DNA of 64,000 nucleotides, from assembly GCF_010092425.1 (NCBI RefSeq), contig NZ_CP048030.1:2119501-2183500 (forward strand), in the 5' to 3' direction. The translations under genes and the position numbers were made by a program. Every line of letters begins with the position of its first letter. Positions within the stretch are counted from its first letter, which is position 1. The stretch is from Sinimarinibacterium sp. NLF-5-8 (GTDB lineage Bacteria; Pseudomonadota; Gammaproteobacteria; Nevskiales; Nevskiaceae). Below are positions 30,230 through 40,461 of the stretch, one piece after another. The notes beneath the pieces were generated by a model. It made no database searches and had not been told where the DNA came from. It saw only the letters and a list, made by a program, of their open reading frames with translations.

Positions 30230-31000
30230 TCAGAAGCGCAGTGCTGCCGACAGGCGGAAGGCATCGTCGTCGCCATCGTTGGCGGTGAAGTATTCGGCTT
30301 GCACCGAGATCACCGGGGTGACGAAGTAGCGCGCGCGCAGGTTCCAGTTGGTGCCGTCGCTCTTTTTGTCATCAGCAAACGACAGCCCCGCACCGAAGCT
30401 CAGCGCCGGGTTGAGGTAGTAGTCGCCACCAATAGCAAAGACGGTGTCATCTGCCTGATCGAGGAAGGTAATTGTGGCTTCGGCGTTAAACGCCGTGCCG
30501 CCGCCGAGGTCGGCAACGTATTTCCCTTCCAGGACGATGTCGTTGCTGGCGCTTGAGCCAGGAACGTCAACATCAACACGGTCAATCCCGGCGGCAACCC
30601 GCAAGCCGTCCTGCAGCATCCAACCGACACGTGCAGACAGGGTATCGACATCGATGCCAGAGAAATCTGCCGCAGCATAACCCGCTGCAATATAGAGCTG
30701 GTCAAAATAAAACTCGCCGCTGATGCCGATGGTGTCTACGTCGGCCTTGTCAACATTGGCGTAGCCCACGGTGATGCCACTGGCTTGCGACAGAAACGCG
30801 GCTTCGGCCAGCGGTTTGTTGGCGGTGGCAACGCGGTCCAGGTAGTAGGTGAAATCCACATCGAATGCGTTGTCAGAACTGCCCACATCGGGGCTGATGT
30901 GGGTGTAGCCCACGCCCGCTTCCATCTGGTAGTCCTGTGCCGAGGCGGTGCCCATGCCGACAGCGGCGATGGCAGCCAGAGCAATTGCGGTCTTTTTCAT
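30230..31000 (-). CDS. YfaZ-like outer-membrane beta-barrel protein
   Basis: The 256-residue protein starts with a clean signal peptide (MKKTAIALAAIAAVG, cut after ASA) and continues as alternating amphipathic strands ending in the terminal Phe that marks outer-membrane barrels (LSAALRF). Periodic segments such as GEFYFDQLYIAAGYA and YFVTPVISVQAEYF support about ten strands. The GTSYQ-free pattern resembles the YfaZ family of putative porins, but this is weak similarity. It lies alone between two terminators with its own AT-rich upstream region (31083-31170), so it is probably monocistronic. Confidence 0.75.
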   Translation of the reverse strand: MKKTAIALAAIAAVGMGTASAQDYQMEAGVGYTHISPDVGSSDNAFDVDFTYYLDRVATANKPLAEAAFLSQASGITVGYANVDKADVDTIGISGEFYFDQLYIAAGYAAADFSGIDVDTLSARVGWMLQDGLRVAAGIDRVDVDVPGSSASNDIVLEGKYVADLGGGTAFNAEATITFLDQADDTVFAIGGDYYLNPALSFGAGLSFADDKKSDGTNWNLRARYFVTPVISVQAEYFTANDGDDDAFRLSAALRF

Positions 31001-31173
31001 CTAAAACTCTCCTTATGAGCGAGTTGTGATTGAGATGCTGCGTATCGAAAATGACACGCTCGTTTAAGCACCGAGGGGCAGTTTACACAAAAGAACCGGC
31101 CACTGCACGGCTCAACAAAATAATAGTAATTCTTTTATTTTCAACTTGATACCTGAACAACCTGATATTTTGG

Positions 31174-31187
31174 TTGATCTGCGTCAC
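31174..31187. promoter_or_regulatory. Possible Anr/FNR-type box
   Basis: TTGAT-CTGC-GTCAC matches the TTGAT-N4-GTCAA form of the Anr/FNR site at nine of ten positions. It lies about 175 bp upstream of the barrel gene start on minus, in an AT-rich patch. A chance match is quite possible. Confidence 0.2.
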
Positions 31188-31191
31188 ATAA

Positions 31192-31223
31192 AACGCCGGT
31201 GCACCTGGCGTGACACCGGCGTT
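31192..31223 (-). terminator. Probable terminator after the M13 peptidase
   Basis: AACGCCGGTG (31192-31201) pairs with CACCGGCGTT (31214-31223). On minus the stem is followed by a short T-run (TTTATG). It starts 8 bp after the peptidase stop. Confidence 0.75.
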
Positions 31224-31230
31224 GTGGGGG

Positions 31231-33291
31231 CTACCAGATCCGTACCCGTTGCTCCGGGGGCAGGTACAGCGCATCGCCGGGTTTGACTTCAAACGCCGAG
31301 TACCATGCCGGGATGTTGCGGACGATGCCGTTGACGCGATATTCAGACGGGGCGTGGGGATCGGTCTTGAGCCGCTGGATCAGGTTTTCGGTCTTGTAAT
31401 TGCGCGCCCAGATTTGCGACCAGCCGATGAACACGCGCTGATCGGCACTGAAGCCGTCGAGCGCCGGGCCTTGCGGGTGGGCGAGATGATAGGCCTTGAG
31501 CGCAATGGAGAGGCCGCCGAGATCGCCGATGTTTTCACCAACGGTAAAAGCGCCGTTGACGTGATGGCCGGGCAGAGGCTCAAACGCGTCGTACTGGGCA
31601 ATCAGCGCGCGCGTGCGGGCTTCAAAGTTTTGCCGGTCTTGATCCGTCCACCAGGAGTTGAGGTTGCCGTGGCCGTCGTATTTGGAGCCTTGATCATCAA
31701 AGCCGTGGCCGATTTCATGACCGATGACGGCGCCGATGGCACCGTAGTTGACAGCATCGTCGGCGTTCATATCAAAAAACGGCGGTTGCAGAATTGCAGC
31801 GGGAAAGACGATTTCGTTCATCGTCGGGTTGTAATAGGCATTGATGGTTTGCGGCGTCATGAACCATTCATCGCGGTCGATCGGCTGTCCGAGTTTGGCG
31901 GCATTGCGCGCGTGTTCAAATGCTTGCGCGCGCATGACGTTGCCAACCAGATCATCGGCCTCGATGCGCAGTGCGCGGTAGTCGCGCCATTTTTCGGGAT
32001 AGCCGATCTTGGGCGTGAACTGGCCGAGTTTGACCAATGCTTTTTGCCGGGTGGCATCGCTCATCCAGTCCAGCTCGCGGATGCTTTGTTCGTAGGCTTT
32101 GATCAGGTTTTGTACCATTTCGTCCATGCGCGCCTTGGCCGCCGGCGGAAAGTGGCGCGCCACATAGAGCTTGCCCAGCACTTCGCCCAGGGCTTCTTCG
32201 GTGGCTTCTACGCCGCGTTTCCAGCGGGGCTTGAGCGCATCGATGCCATTGAGTGCGGTGCCGTAAAAGGCAAAGTTCTGATCGACAAAATCCTGTGACA
32301 GATACGGTGCGTAGGTGGAGATCAGCTGCCATTTGAGCCAACCGCGCACGGTGGCCAGATCAGCGGTTTGCAACTGCTGCGCCCAGGCGCGCGCAAAACT
32401 CGGTTGATACACCACCACGCCGGGGGTTTTGGCAGCGCCGATGGCGCCCAGAAAAGCCTGCCAGTCAAACCCCGGCATCTCGTCGGCAAGCTCGGCAAGG
32501 CTGTATTTGTTATAGGTTTTGTCGGCATCGCGCGAATCCACCTTGTCCCACTGCGCGCGCGCCAGTGCGGCTTCAAACGCATAAATATCGGCGGCGGCTT
32601 GTTCGGCGTTTTCAATTTTGGCCAGCGCCAGCATTTTGCCGATGTGCGCCTGGTACTGCGTGCGCAGGCTGGCGTACGGCTCGCCGTCGAGCAGATAAAA
32701 ATCCCGATCCGGCAGGCCGGTGCCGCCCTGATAAAAGTTGACGATGTATTGGCTGGCGTTTTTGGCATCGGCGTCGATGAACACCGGGAACGGGTTGACG
32801 CCGATCTGCGTGAGCTGTGCCAGCAATGCCGGCAGCTGATCGCGCGCGCGCGCAGCGTCGATGCGCGCCAGTTCGGCGCTCAGCGGCGCAAGTCCAAGCT
32901 CGTTGGCGCGCGCCTGATCCATGAATGCGGCGTAAAAATCACCGACTTTCTGGGCATCGCTGCTGGCGCTGTCATCGGCTGCGGCGGCTTCGATGATGGC
33001 TTTGAGCTGCTCCTGGGCATCATCGGCCAGCTTGGTAAAAGTGCCGTAATTGGACTGGTCGGCCGGTACCGGGGTGTTTTTGAGCCAGGTGCCGTTGATG
33101 TGGCGGTAAAAGTCGTCCTGCGCGCGCACGGTGGTATCGAATTGCGCGCGCAGCACGCCAGAGGTTTGCATGCGGGCCGCCGTTGCCGCAGGCGCATGTT
33201 CGGCGGGCTGCGCCGAGGTCGTGGCCCATTCGGTCTTGCCGCAGCCGCTGACCAGCAGCGCCCCCACAACACAGAGTCCCCAATAACGCAT
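31231..33291 (-). CDS. M13-family zinc metallopeptidase (PepO/neprilysin-like) lipoprotein
   Basis: The 686-residue protein has a lipobox LVSGC (Cys about 17), the M13 N-terminal domain (RAQDDFYRHINGTWL) and the C-terminal catalytic domain: GHEIGHGFDDQGSKYDGHG carries HExxH, and ENIGDLGGLSIA carries the third zinc ligand Glu and the Asp. The NAYYNPTMNEIVFPAAILQPPFF segment and C-terminal YLPPEQRVRIW are also typical. It probably degrades small peptides in the periplasm, attached to a membrane. A terminator follows. Length is normal for bacterial PepO. Confidence 0.94.
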   Translation of the reverse strand: MRYWGLCVVGALLVSGCGKTEWATTSAQPAEHAPAATAARMQTSGVLRAQFDTTVRAQDDFYRHINGTWLKNTPVPADQSNYGTFTKLADDAQEQLKAIIEAAAADDSASSDAQKVGDFYAAFMDQARANELGLAPLSAELARIDAARARDQLPALLAQLTQIGVNPFPVFIDADAKNASQYIVNFYQGGTGLPDRDFYLLDGEPYASLRTQYQAHIGKMLALAKIENAEQAAADIYAFEAALARAQWDKVDSRDADKTYNKYSLAELADEMPGFDWQAFLGAIGAAKTPGVVVYQPSFARAWAQQLQTADLATVRGWLKWQLISTYAPYLSQDFVDQNFAFYGTALNGIDALKPRWKRGVEATEEALGEVLGKLYVARHFPPAAKARMDEMVQNLIKAYEQSIRELDWMSDATRQKALVKLGQFTPKIGYPEKWRDYRALRIEADDLVGNVMRAQAFEHARNAAKLGQPIDRDEWFMTPQTINAYYNPTMNEIVFPAAILQPPFFDMNADDAVNYGAIGAVIGHEIGHGFDDQGSKYDGHGNLNSWWTDQDRQNFEARTRALIAQYDAFEPLPGHHVNGAFTVGENIGDLGGLSIALKAYHLAHPQGPALDGFSADQRVFIGWSQIWARNYKTENLIQRLKTDPHAPSEYRVNGIVRNIPAWYSAFEVKPGDALYLPPEQRVRIW

Positions 33292-33487
33292 GGTCTTGTT
33301 CCTTGGTCAAAAACGCGCTGCATCAAACCACATTTGCGCCTGCGCTGTCCGCAAAAACCCCGATCCGCGTCCGGCGCGCGCGCGCTTGCGCAGCGTGGCC
33401 TGCACCGTATGATGTGCGCCCCCGACCGTAATGGCCGCAGATCACGGCCTTGCGGACTCACCCGGCTGAGAGACACGTTTGTCCGTC

Positions 33488-34957
33488 ATGCGCTTTTTTG
33501 TCCACGCGCTGCTGCTGAGCCTTGCAGCGTATTCACACCACGCCCACGCCAACTGGGACGCCCTGCAAGAACTGCGCGCCAAGCGCGGCGCCCGCGTGAC
33601 CGCCATTGCCGTTGATCTGGACACCGGCAAAACCCTGCAATCGCTGGATGCCGATGTGCGCCTGACACCGGCATCGCTGAGCAAAGTGGTGCTGGCCGCC
33701 GCCGCGCTGCAACACTGGAATCCCGATAAAACCTTTGCCACACAAGTGTTTGCCAACGGCCTGCCGCAAAGCGGCACGCTCAACGGCGATCTGGTGGTGC
33801 GCAGCCAGGGCGATGCCACTTTTGACCATCAGGCGCTGTGGTTTCTGGCCGCACAGATCAAGCGCGCGGGCGTGCGCGCGGTGGCCGGCGATCTGGTGAT
33901 CCAGGCCGCACCGTTTGGCCTGCTGGCGTGCGAAACCAAGGATCGCTGCGTTGCCCTGCGGCGCAGCTCCAGCGCCTACGATGCACCGCTCTCCGCGTTT
34001 GGCGTGGATTACGGCACCTGGTGCGTGGATGTGCTGCCGCGCCATGGCCAGCCCAGCGCGCGCGTGCAGAGCTGCGCCGCCGTGGATGTGCCGATTCCGC
34101 TGGAAGGACAAATCCAGACCAAAGCGCCCAAGCACAAAACCGCGCTGTGGCTGGATCGCATCACCCGCCCGGAAAGCGAAGCACTGGTGATGGGCGGCGA
34201 CATGACCGTTGATGCCCCTTCGCAGCGGCTGTATCGCTCGATGGCCGATCCGGCACTGGGCGCCGGGCTGCTGCTGCGTCAGGTGCTGGGCGAGCTGGGC
34301 ATCCAGATCAAAGGCCGCGTGCGCGTCAGCACCGATCTCAACAGCCACGCCAACACCCTGCTGGCACAAACCGACAGCGCACCGCTGCGCGAACAGATTG
34401 GCCGCCTGCTGCGCTACTCCAACAACTACATCACCGACGTGCTGACGCTGGCGCTGGCCGCCGAACACACCCCCGGCGCCACCGGCTCGCTGGCGCTGGC
34501 CTCGCAGCCACTGGAAGAATTTGTGCTCGACGCGCGCGCGCGCAGCGGCTACCCCGCCCCCGCCAGCGTGCACGATCGGCCGGTCATGCACAGCGGCAGC
34601 GGACTGACCCCCGACAACCGCCTGTCGGCGCTGGATATCGCCGCCGTGTTACGTCAGCAGTACATGGACCCTTCAACCTTTCCGGTGTTCTACGCCGGGC
34701 TGGTGATCCCCGGCCAATCCGAAGGCCGCCGCTGGCGCGTGGGCAATGGTGCCTGGAAACAGCGCGTTGCCCTCAAAACCGGCACCCTCACCGTACCGAT
34801 CTCCACCTTTGGCACCGCCGGATATCTGCGCAAGAAAAACGGCGGCTGGATGGCCTTTGTCGCCCTTGCCAACGGCCAGCCGCGCAAAGGCATTGCGTCT
34901 GCCGATGTCCTGGCGGCCATCCGCCAGGATGTTGAAACCCTGCTCAACCGTTATTGA
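33488..34957 (+). CDS. dacB: D-alanyl-D-alanine carboxypeptidase/endopeptidase (PBP4)
   Basis: The 489-residue S13 peptidase has a signal peptide (about 1-21, HAHA/N), the catalytic S63-L-S-K66 tetrad within TPASLSKVV, the SNN motif in RYSNNYITD (about 315) and KTGT in VALKTGTLT (about 425). It trims or opens peptide cross-links in peptidoglycan, and loss of its homologue induces AmpC in Pseudomonas. I use the ATG at 33488; a TTG 9 bp upstream has better spacing to GAGAG. hemB and aroE follow closely on the same strand. Confidence 0.95.
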   Translation: MRFFVHALLLSLAAYSHHAHANWDALQELRAKRGARVTAIAVDLDTGKTLQSLDADVRLTPASLSKVVLAAAALQHWNPDKTFATQVFANGLPQSGTLNGDLVVRSQGDATFDHQALWFLAAQIKRAGVRAVAGDLVIQAAPFGLLACETKDRCVALRRSSSAYDAPLSAFGVDYGTWCVDVLPRHGQPSARVQSCAAVDVPIPLEGQIQTKAPKHKTALWLDRITRPESEALVMGGDMTVDAPSQRLYRSMADPALGAGLLLRQVLGELGIQIKGRVRVSTDLNSHANTLLAQTDSAPLREQIGRLLRYSNNYITDVLTLALAAEHTPGATGSLALASQPLEEFVLDARARSGYPAPASVHDRPVMHSGSGLTPDNRLSALDIAAVLRQQYMDPSTFPVFYAGLVIPGQSEGRRWRVGNGAWKQRVALKTGTLTVPISTFGTAGYLRKKNGGWMAFVALANGQPRKGIASADVLAAIRQDVETLLNRY

Positions 34958-36810
<1,853 letters not shown>

Positions 36811-36840
36811 GCGGCACATCCTCCCCAAAACAGCCACAGC

Positions 36841-36928
36841 CATTCGCGGCTAAAGCCGCAATCCAGAAAAGCCTTCGGTGATGACCGCAGGCGCAGAACT
36901 GGATCCTCGCTTTCGCGAGGATAACGAC
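36841..36928 (+). repeat. Hybrid REPIN-like element
   Basis: Arm 1 is a second-family hairpin (GCGGCTAAAGCCGC at 36846-36859) joined to AATCCAG and the usual spacer; arm 2 is CCTCGCTTTCGCGAGG, changed on both sides of the stem relative to other copies. It looks like a recombination between the two repeat families. Confidence 0.7.
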
Positions 36929-36933
36929 ACTTT

Positions 36934-37023
36934 CCGTCATTCCGGCGAACGCCGGAATCCATACAAGCCTTCGGTGAATGGCCGAACCCGGGAACTGGAT
37001 CCTTGCTTACGCAAGGATGACGG
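36934..37023 (+). repeat. REPIN-like element with compensatory stem changes
   Basis: Arm 1 is TTCCGGCGAACGCCGGAA (G-C exchanged at one paired position) and arm 2 is CCTTGCTTACGCAAGG. It follows the hybrid copy directly. Confidence 0.82.
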
Positions 37024-37055
37024 CTGGAGGGCTTTTCGCGAGCACCAAGAACAGC

Positions 37056-37117
37056 TTCGCGGCTCAAGCTGCGCCCGCGACCGATGGCTTTTCGTGGGAG
37101 CGGCTTTTAGCCGCGAA
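37056..37117. repeat. Inverted pair of second-family REP hairpins
   Basis: TTCGCGGCTCAAGCTGCG at 37056-37073 faces GTGGGAGCGGCTTTTAGCCGCGAA at 37094-37117, giving two hairpins in opposite orientation. The 36811-37147 gap otherwise holds only the two REPIN-like copies and no gene. Confidence 0.72.
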
Positions 37118-37147
37118 TCGGCGCGCAAATCGAACCACAACCACCGT

Positions 37148-38029
37148 TCAAATCCGCCCCGCCTGCGGCAACATCAACGCCCGCACCGCTTCCAGCTTTT
37201 CACACAACTCGGCAATGCCATCCAACAGCCGGGGCGTCGGGCGGGTGATCCAGTCGCCGTTGATGGTGAGGCGACGGCGAGCGTCGGACGGCGCCAGCAT
37301 CGGCAGGCGTTGCCAGTACTCATTGAGCGCGCGCGCGTCGTCTTGCTGACTGCTGATCACCACCTCGGGTTTGGCGGCGATCACTGCCTCCAGGCTGACC
37401 ATGGCGGCCACCGTCGGCAAATCGGCAAAAACGTTATCCGCGCCGCAAACCGTCAAAGCCTCGTGGATGGTGCTGCGGCGGTTGATGCTCATCGCCGGTG
37501 CCGTGTCGATCTGAAAAAACGCGCGAAGGGGTGGACGGTTTTGGTAGCGCGCGCGCAGGGCCATTAAGCGCGCGCCAAAGGCTTGCGCCGCGCGCGCGCC
37601 GGCATCCCCCTCACCGAGCAACTCCCCGATTTGCATCAGCGCGCGCGGGATGTCGTCCAGCGTTTGGGTTTTGATCCATACCACGTTGACGCCCAATTGC
37701 TGCGCGCGCGCAACGGCGCTGGCATCCATGCCGTCTTGCCAGGCCAGCACCACATCGGGCTGCAAGCGCAGCAGGGTTTCCAAATGCACGGCAAAAGCAT
37801 CACCCACCTGCGGCAGCGCGCGCACGGCTTCGGGATAGTCGCTGTAGCGCCCCACGCCAACCAGGCTTTGGCAGCCGTCCACGGCGCACACCAGCTCGGC
37901 CAGATGCGGCGCCAGCGTCACCACCCGAACCCCGGCCTGCGCAGACACAGGCAGGCTCAACAGCAAAGCCGCCACTACAACCCGGAACCACCGTGGCAAG
38001 ATGTTTTTCATTCCCAAAATTTTCATCAT
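37148..38029 (-). CDS. btuF: Periplasmic cobalamin-type binding protein (BtuF-like)
   Basis: The 293-residue protein has a signal peptide (about 12-32, SAQA/G) and the helical-backbone metal-receptor fold of class III binding proteins: RVVTLAPHLAELVCAVDG, VGRYSDYPEAV, LQPDVVLAWQDG in lobe 1, and the long linking helix. The VGVGRYSDYP and AWQDG motifs favour cobalamin binding over haem or iron-siderophore. No btuC or btuD permease/ATPase lies nearby, so it would have to serve components elsewhere. Three in-frame starts (38029, 38026, 38011) are possible; the first is used. No cobalamin riboswitch is seen in the short upstream gap. Confidence 0.8.
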   Translation of the reverse strand: MMKILGMKNILPRWFRVVVAALLLSLPVSAQAGVRVVTLAPHLAELVCAVDGCQSLVGVGRYSDYPEAVRALPQVGDAFAVHLETLLRLQPDVVLAWQDGMDASAVARAQQLGVNVVWIKTQTLDDIPRALMQIGELLGEGDAGARAAQAFGARLMALRARYQNRPPLRAFFQIDTAPAMSINRRSTIHEALTVCGADNVFADLPTVAAMVSLEAVIAAKPEVVISSQQDDARALNEYWQRLPMLAPSDARRRLTINGDWITRPTPRLLDGIAELCEKLEAVRALMLPQAGRI

Positions 38030-38158
38030 TCACCGCTTAAAACCCGCACAACCCCGTATATATGCTCTCGCAGCACCATGGGCGGGCCGATGCACCGCCA
38101 ATCGACTGCCGCTCAGATCCTGCGCTTGCACGGGGGCAACCCATTCGATAATCAGGCA

Positions 38159-38896
38159 ATGATGAACGATCTGTTTTCAGATGCCGCCTCGTCGGCACGG
38201 CTATATGCCGGACGTTACCCGATCCGCGCGCACCCCTGCGGGCGAGGGCGGATCATTGAAGTACCGGATGGCGAGTTGTTCTATGCCCCCGATTTTTTTG
38301 CGCCGCACATTGCCAGCCGCGCACAACAGGTATTGCTGGCCAATGACCGCTATCCGGCTTCAGGCACGGATTGGGTCAGCGCATCACTCGATGACATTGG
38401 CTGGCAAACCATTGCCTGGCACCAGAGCACGATGATGATGTTTGGCAAGCGCGTGTCACTCCCACGCTATTGCGCCTGGCATGGCGATAACGATAAGCCG
38501 TATACCTATTCGGGCATCACACTACATCCACAGCCGTGGAATAAGGTGCTGATATGGTTGCGCGACCAGTTACAGGCGGTGACAGATATTCGCTTCAATA
38601 GCGTGCTGCTCAATTGGTACCGCAGCGGCGATGATCACATTTCATGGCATGCCGATGACGAACGCGAACTGGGACACAACCCCGTGATTGCCTCAGTCAG
38701 CTTTGGCGCAACGCGGCGTTTTTTATTGCGCCGCAATGACGATCACAGCCAAAAAATTGAATTGCCGCTTGCCCATGGCAGTTTGCTCGTTATGCGTGGT
38801 GCGCTACAACACTATTGGCAACACGCGGTACCTCAAGAGCGCAAGGTTAAAAGCAGCCGGATCAATTTGACATTCAGGGTGATCGACCCATCTTGA
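38159..38896 (+). CDS. AlkB-type 2-oxoglutarate/Fe(II) DNA-repair dioxygenase
   Basis: The 245-residue oxygenase reverses N-alkyl base damage in DNA or RNA. Iron ligands are H164 and D166 in NWYRSGDDHISWHADDE and H222 in WQHAVPQ; the 2-oxoglutarate Arg pair is in SSRINLTFR (234 and 240). The size and the N-terminal segment are closer to the ALKBH2/3-like bacterial group than to E. coli AlkB. It is unrelated to the alkane monooxygenase of the same name at 1726. Longer in-frame starts exist (38090), but the ATGATG at 38159 fits homologues. Base composition is less GC-rich than the neighbours and GCGCGC is rare, which hints at transfer. Confidence 0.92.
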   Translation: MMNDLFSDAASSARLYAGRYPIRAHPCGRGRIIEVPDGELFYAPDFFAPHIASRAQQVLLANDRYPASGTDWVSASLDDIGWQTIAWHQSTMMMFGKRVSLPRYCAWHGDNDKPYTYSGITLHPQPWNKVLIWLRDQLQAVTDIRFNSVLLNWYRSGDDHISWHADDERELGHNPVIASVSFGATRRFLLRRNDDHSQKIELPLAHGSLLVMRGALQHYWQHAVPQERKVKSSRINLTFRVIDPS

Positions 38897-38950
38897 TCCG
38901 TGCACACAGAGACAAACTGCCTGCCTCGCCACACGCCTGAAAAACTCACC

Positions 38951-39817
38951 TCACAAATAACTGCCGGTGGTCAGCAGCACAAAGCTGGCGAGGATGATCA
39001 GCAGCGCGCGCGCTTGCATCCGCAGCACTTCGCGCATCATCGCGTCGAGGCTGGCGGGGACGACGGGGGCGCCGTCGGCGGTGCGCGCGCCGAGTGCGGC
39101 GGCGGAGACTTCGGCCAGCACTGCCCAGGTCTGGGTGCGCCAGGCATGTTCGGGCTCACGCCACAGTCTGCGCCAGGCGGCGAGGCCGTCATCGAGGCTG
39201 CCGGCGAGGCTGAAGGCCAGCGCCGTAGCCCGCGCAGGCAGCCAGGCCATGGCGTTGTGCAGGGCGTCGGCAGTGACCAGTGCCCAGGAGTCGGCGGCGG
39301 TGTCGTGAAAATAGCGTGGAATGCGTCCGACCAGACGGTAGGCGACGGCGCCGGCAGGCCCCAGCACAAAAAACCACAGCAGCACGCCAAACATTTTTTC
39401 GTGAGATTGAATGAACAGCGCGCCAATGAAGGAATGGTGGGTGTGTCCGGGATGCGGGCCGCGTTGCAGCGCGCGCGAAAGTTGCGCCACGCGCGCGCTG
39501 TCGCCTTGATCGCGCGCGCGCATCAGTTTGCGGATCAGCCCGGACAGGTCGCGCGGCCCCAGACACAGCAGCAGTAACGCAGCCGAAACCAGCAGCTCGA
39601 CGATCGGCCCTTCAATCTGTTCGACGCAGTGCCAGACCAGCGCCGTCGGCACCAGCACCACCAGCAGCGGCGGCAACGGTGAGCGCCACAGCCACACCGG
39701 GCTGAGCCGTTGCAGCCCCCGCATGATCCGCAGAAACAGCCACGGCTGCCCCCAGCACGGAAACTGGTTGAGCACGCGCTCAATGATCAGCGCCAGCAAA
39801 ATACTGATGTGTGTCAT
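38951..39817 (-). CDS. ampE: AmpE inner-membrane protein
   Basis: The 288-residue polytopic protein has four or so helices (about 45-62, 72-88, 140-160, 270-285) and the AmpE/CbiB-like N-terminus MTHISILLALIIERVL. AmpE is co-encoded with AmpD and thought to sense or support muropeptide signalling; its biochemical role is unclear. The start overlaps the ampD stop by 4 bp. Confidence 0.88.
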   Translation of the reverse strand: MTHISILLALIIERVLNQFPCWGQPWLFLRIMRGLQRLSPVWLWRSPLPPLLVVLVPTALVWHCVEQIEGPIVELLVSAALLLLCLGPRDLSGLIRKLMRARDQGDSARVAQLSRALQRGPHPGHTHHSFIGALFIQSHEKMFGVLLWFFVLGPAGAVAYRLVGRIPRYFHDTAADSWALVTADALHNAMAWLPARATALAFSLAGSLDDGLAAWRRLWREPEHAWRTQTWAVLAEVSAAALGARTADGAPVVPASLDAMMREVLRMQARALLIILASFVLLTTGSYL

Positions 39818-40428
39818 GCGCGCACCGTAGCCGAATCTGCGCCGGGATGGCGCAGCAGCGCGCGGTAATGCGCCCAGTCAAAGGCCTCGCCGGGGTCGGT
39901 TTTGCGTCCTGGCGCAATGTCGCTATGGCCGGCAATGCGCGCGGGGGTGATGCGCGGATAGGCGGCCATGATCTGCCGGCTCACGCGCGCCAGTTGGGTG
40001 TATTGGCGCTGGGTGTAAGCGCGCGTGTCAGTGCCTTCCAGCTCGATGCCAATGGAAAAGTCATTGCAGCGCGCGCGCCCGTCAAACGCCGACACGCCGG
40101 CATGCCAGGCACGCTGGCAAAACGGCACAAACTGGATGATCTGCCCGCTGCGGCGGATCAACAGATGCGCCGACACGCGCAGCTCGGCGATTTGCGCAAA
40201 GTACGGATGCGCGCGCGGATCCAGCGTGTTGGTAAACAGCGCCTCGATCCACGGCCCGCCAAAATGATCCGGCGGCAGGCTGATGCCGTGAATCACCAGC
40301 AAGCTGATATCGTCCGCATCCGCGCGCGCATCGCAGTTGGGCGAAACCACGCGACGCACGCGCGCCAGCCAGCCCTGGGCGTTGATCGCGGCGGAACCTT
40401 TGCGCCGATCTGCGTTCCATTCAGCCAT
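39814..40428 (-). CDS. ampD: 1,6-anhydro-N-acetylmuramyl-L-alanine amidase
   Basis: The 204-residue cytoplasmic amidase strips the stem peptide from anhydro-MurNAc during peptidoglycan recycling. Zinc ligands are expected at the His of LLVIHGISLPP (about 47), the His of QRAWHAG (about 110) and the Asp/His region of GHSDIAPGRKTDPG (about 165-178), which also carries the catalytic Lys. It is first in an ampD-ampE unit, 33 bp from the divergent M16 peptidase. Together with amgK, murU and dacB, the window covers several recycling steps. Confidence 0.95.
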   Translation of the reverse strand: MAEWNADRRKGSAAINAQGWLARVRRVVSPNCDARADADDISLLVIHGISLPPDHFGGPWIEALFTNTLDPRAHPYFAQIAELRVSAHLLIRRSGQIIQFVPFCQRAWHAGVSAFDGRARCNDFSIGIELEGTDTRAYTQRQYTQLARVSRQIMAAYPRITPARIAGHSDIAPGRKTDPGEAFDWAHYRALLRHPGADSATVRA

Positions 40429-40461
40429 TGCCTTGTGTTCCCCCTTTATTTGTTGCCTGCC

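Noticed and set aside
31174-31187. Anr/FNR box as a firm regulatory claim
   Set aside because: One short degenerate match in an AT-rich patch is weak evidence; it is listed only as a low-confidence site.
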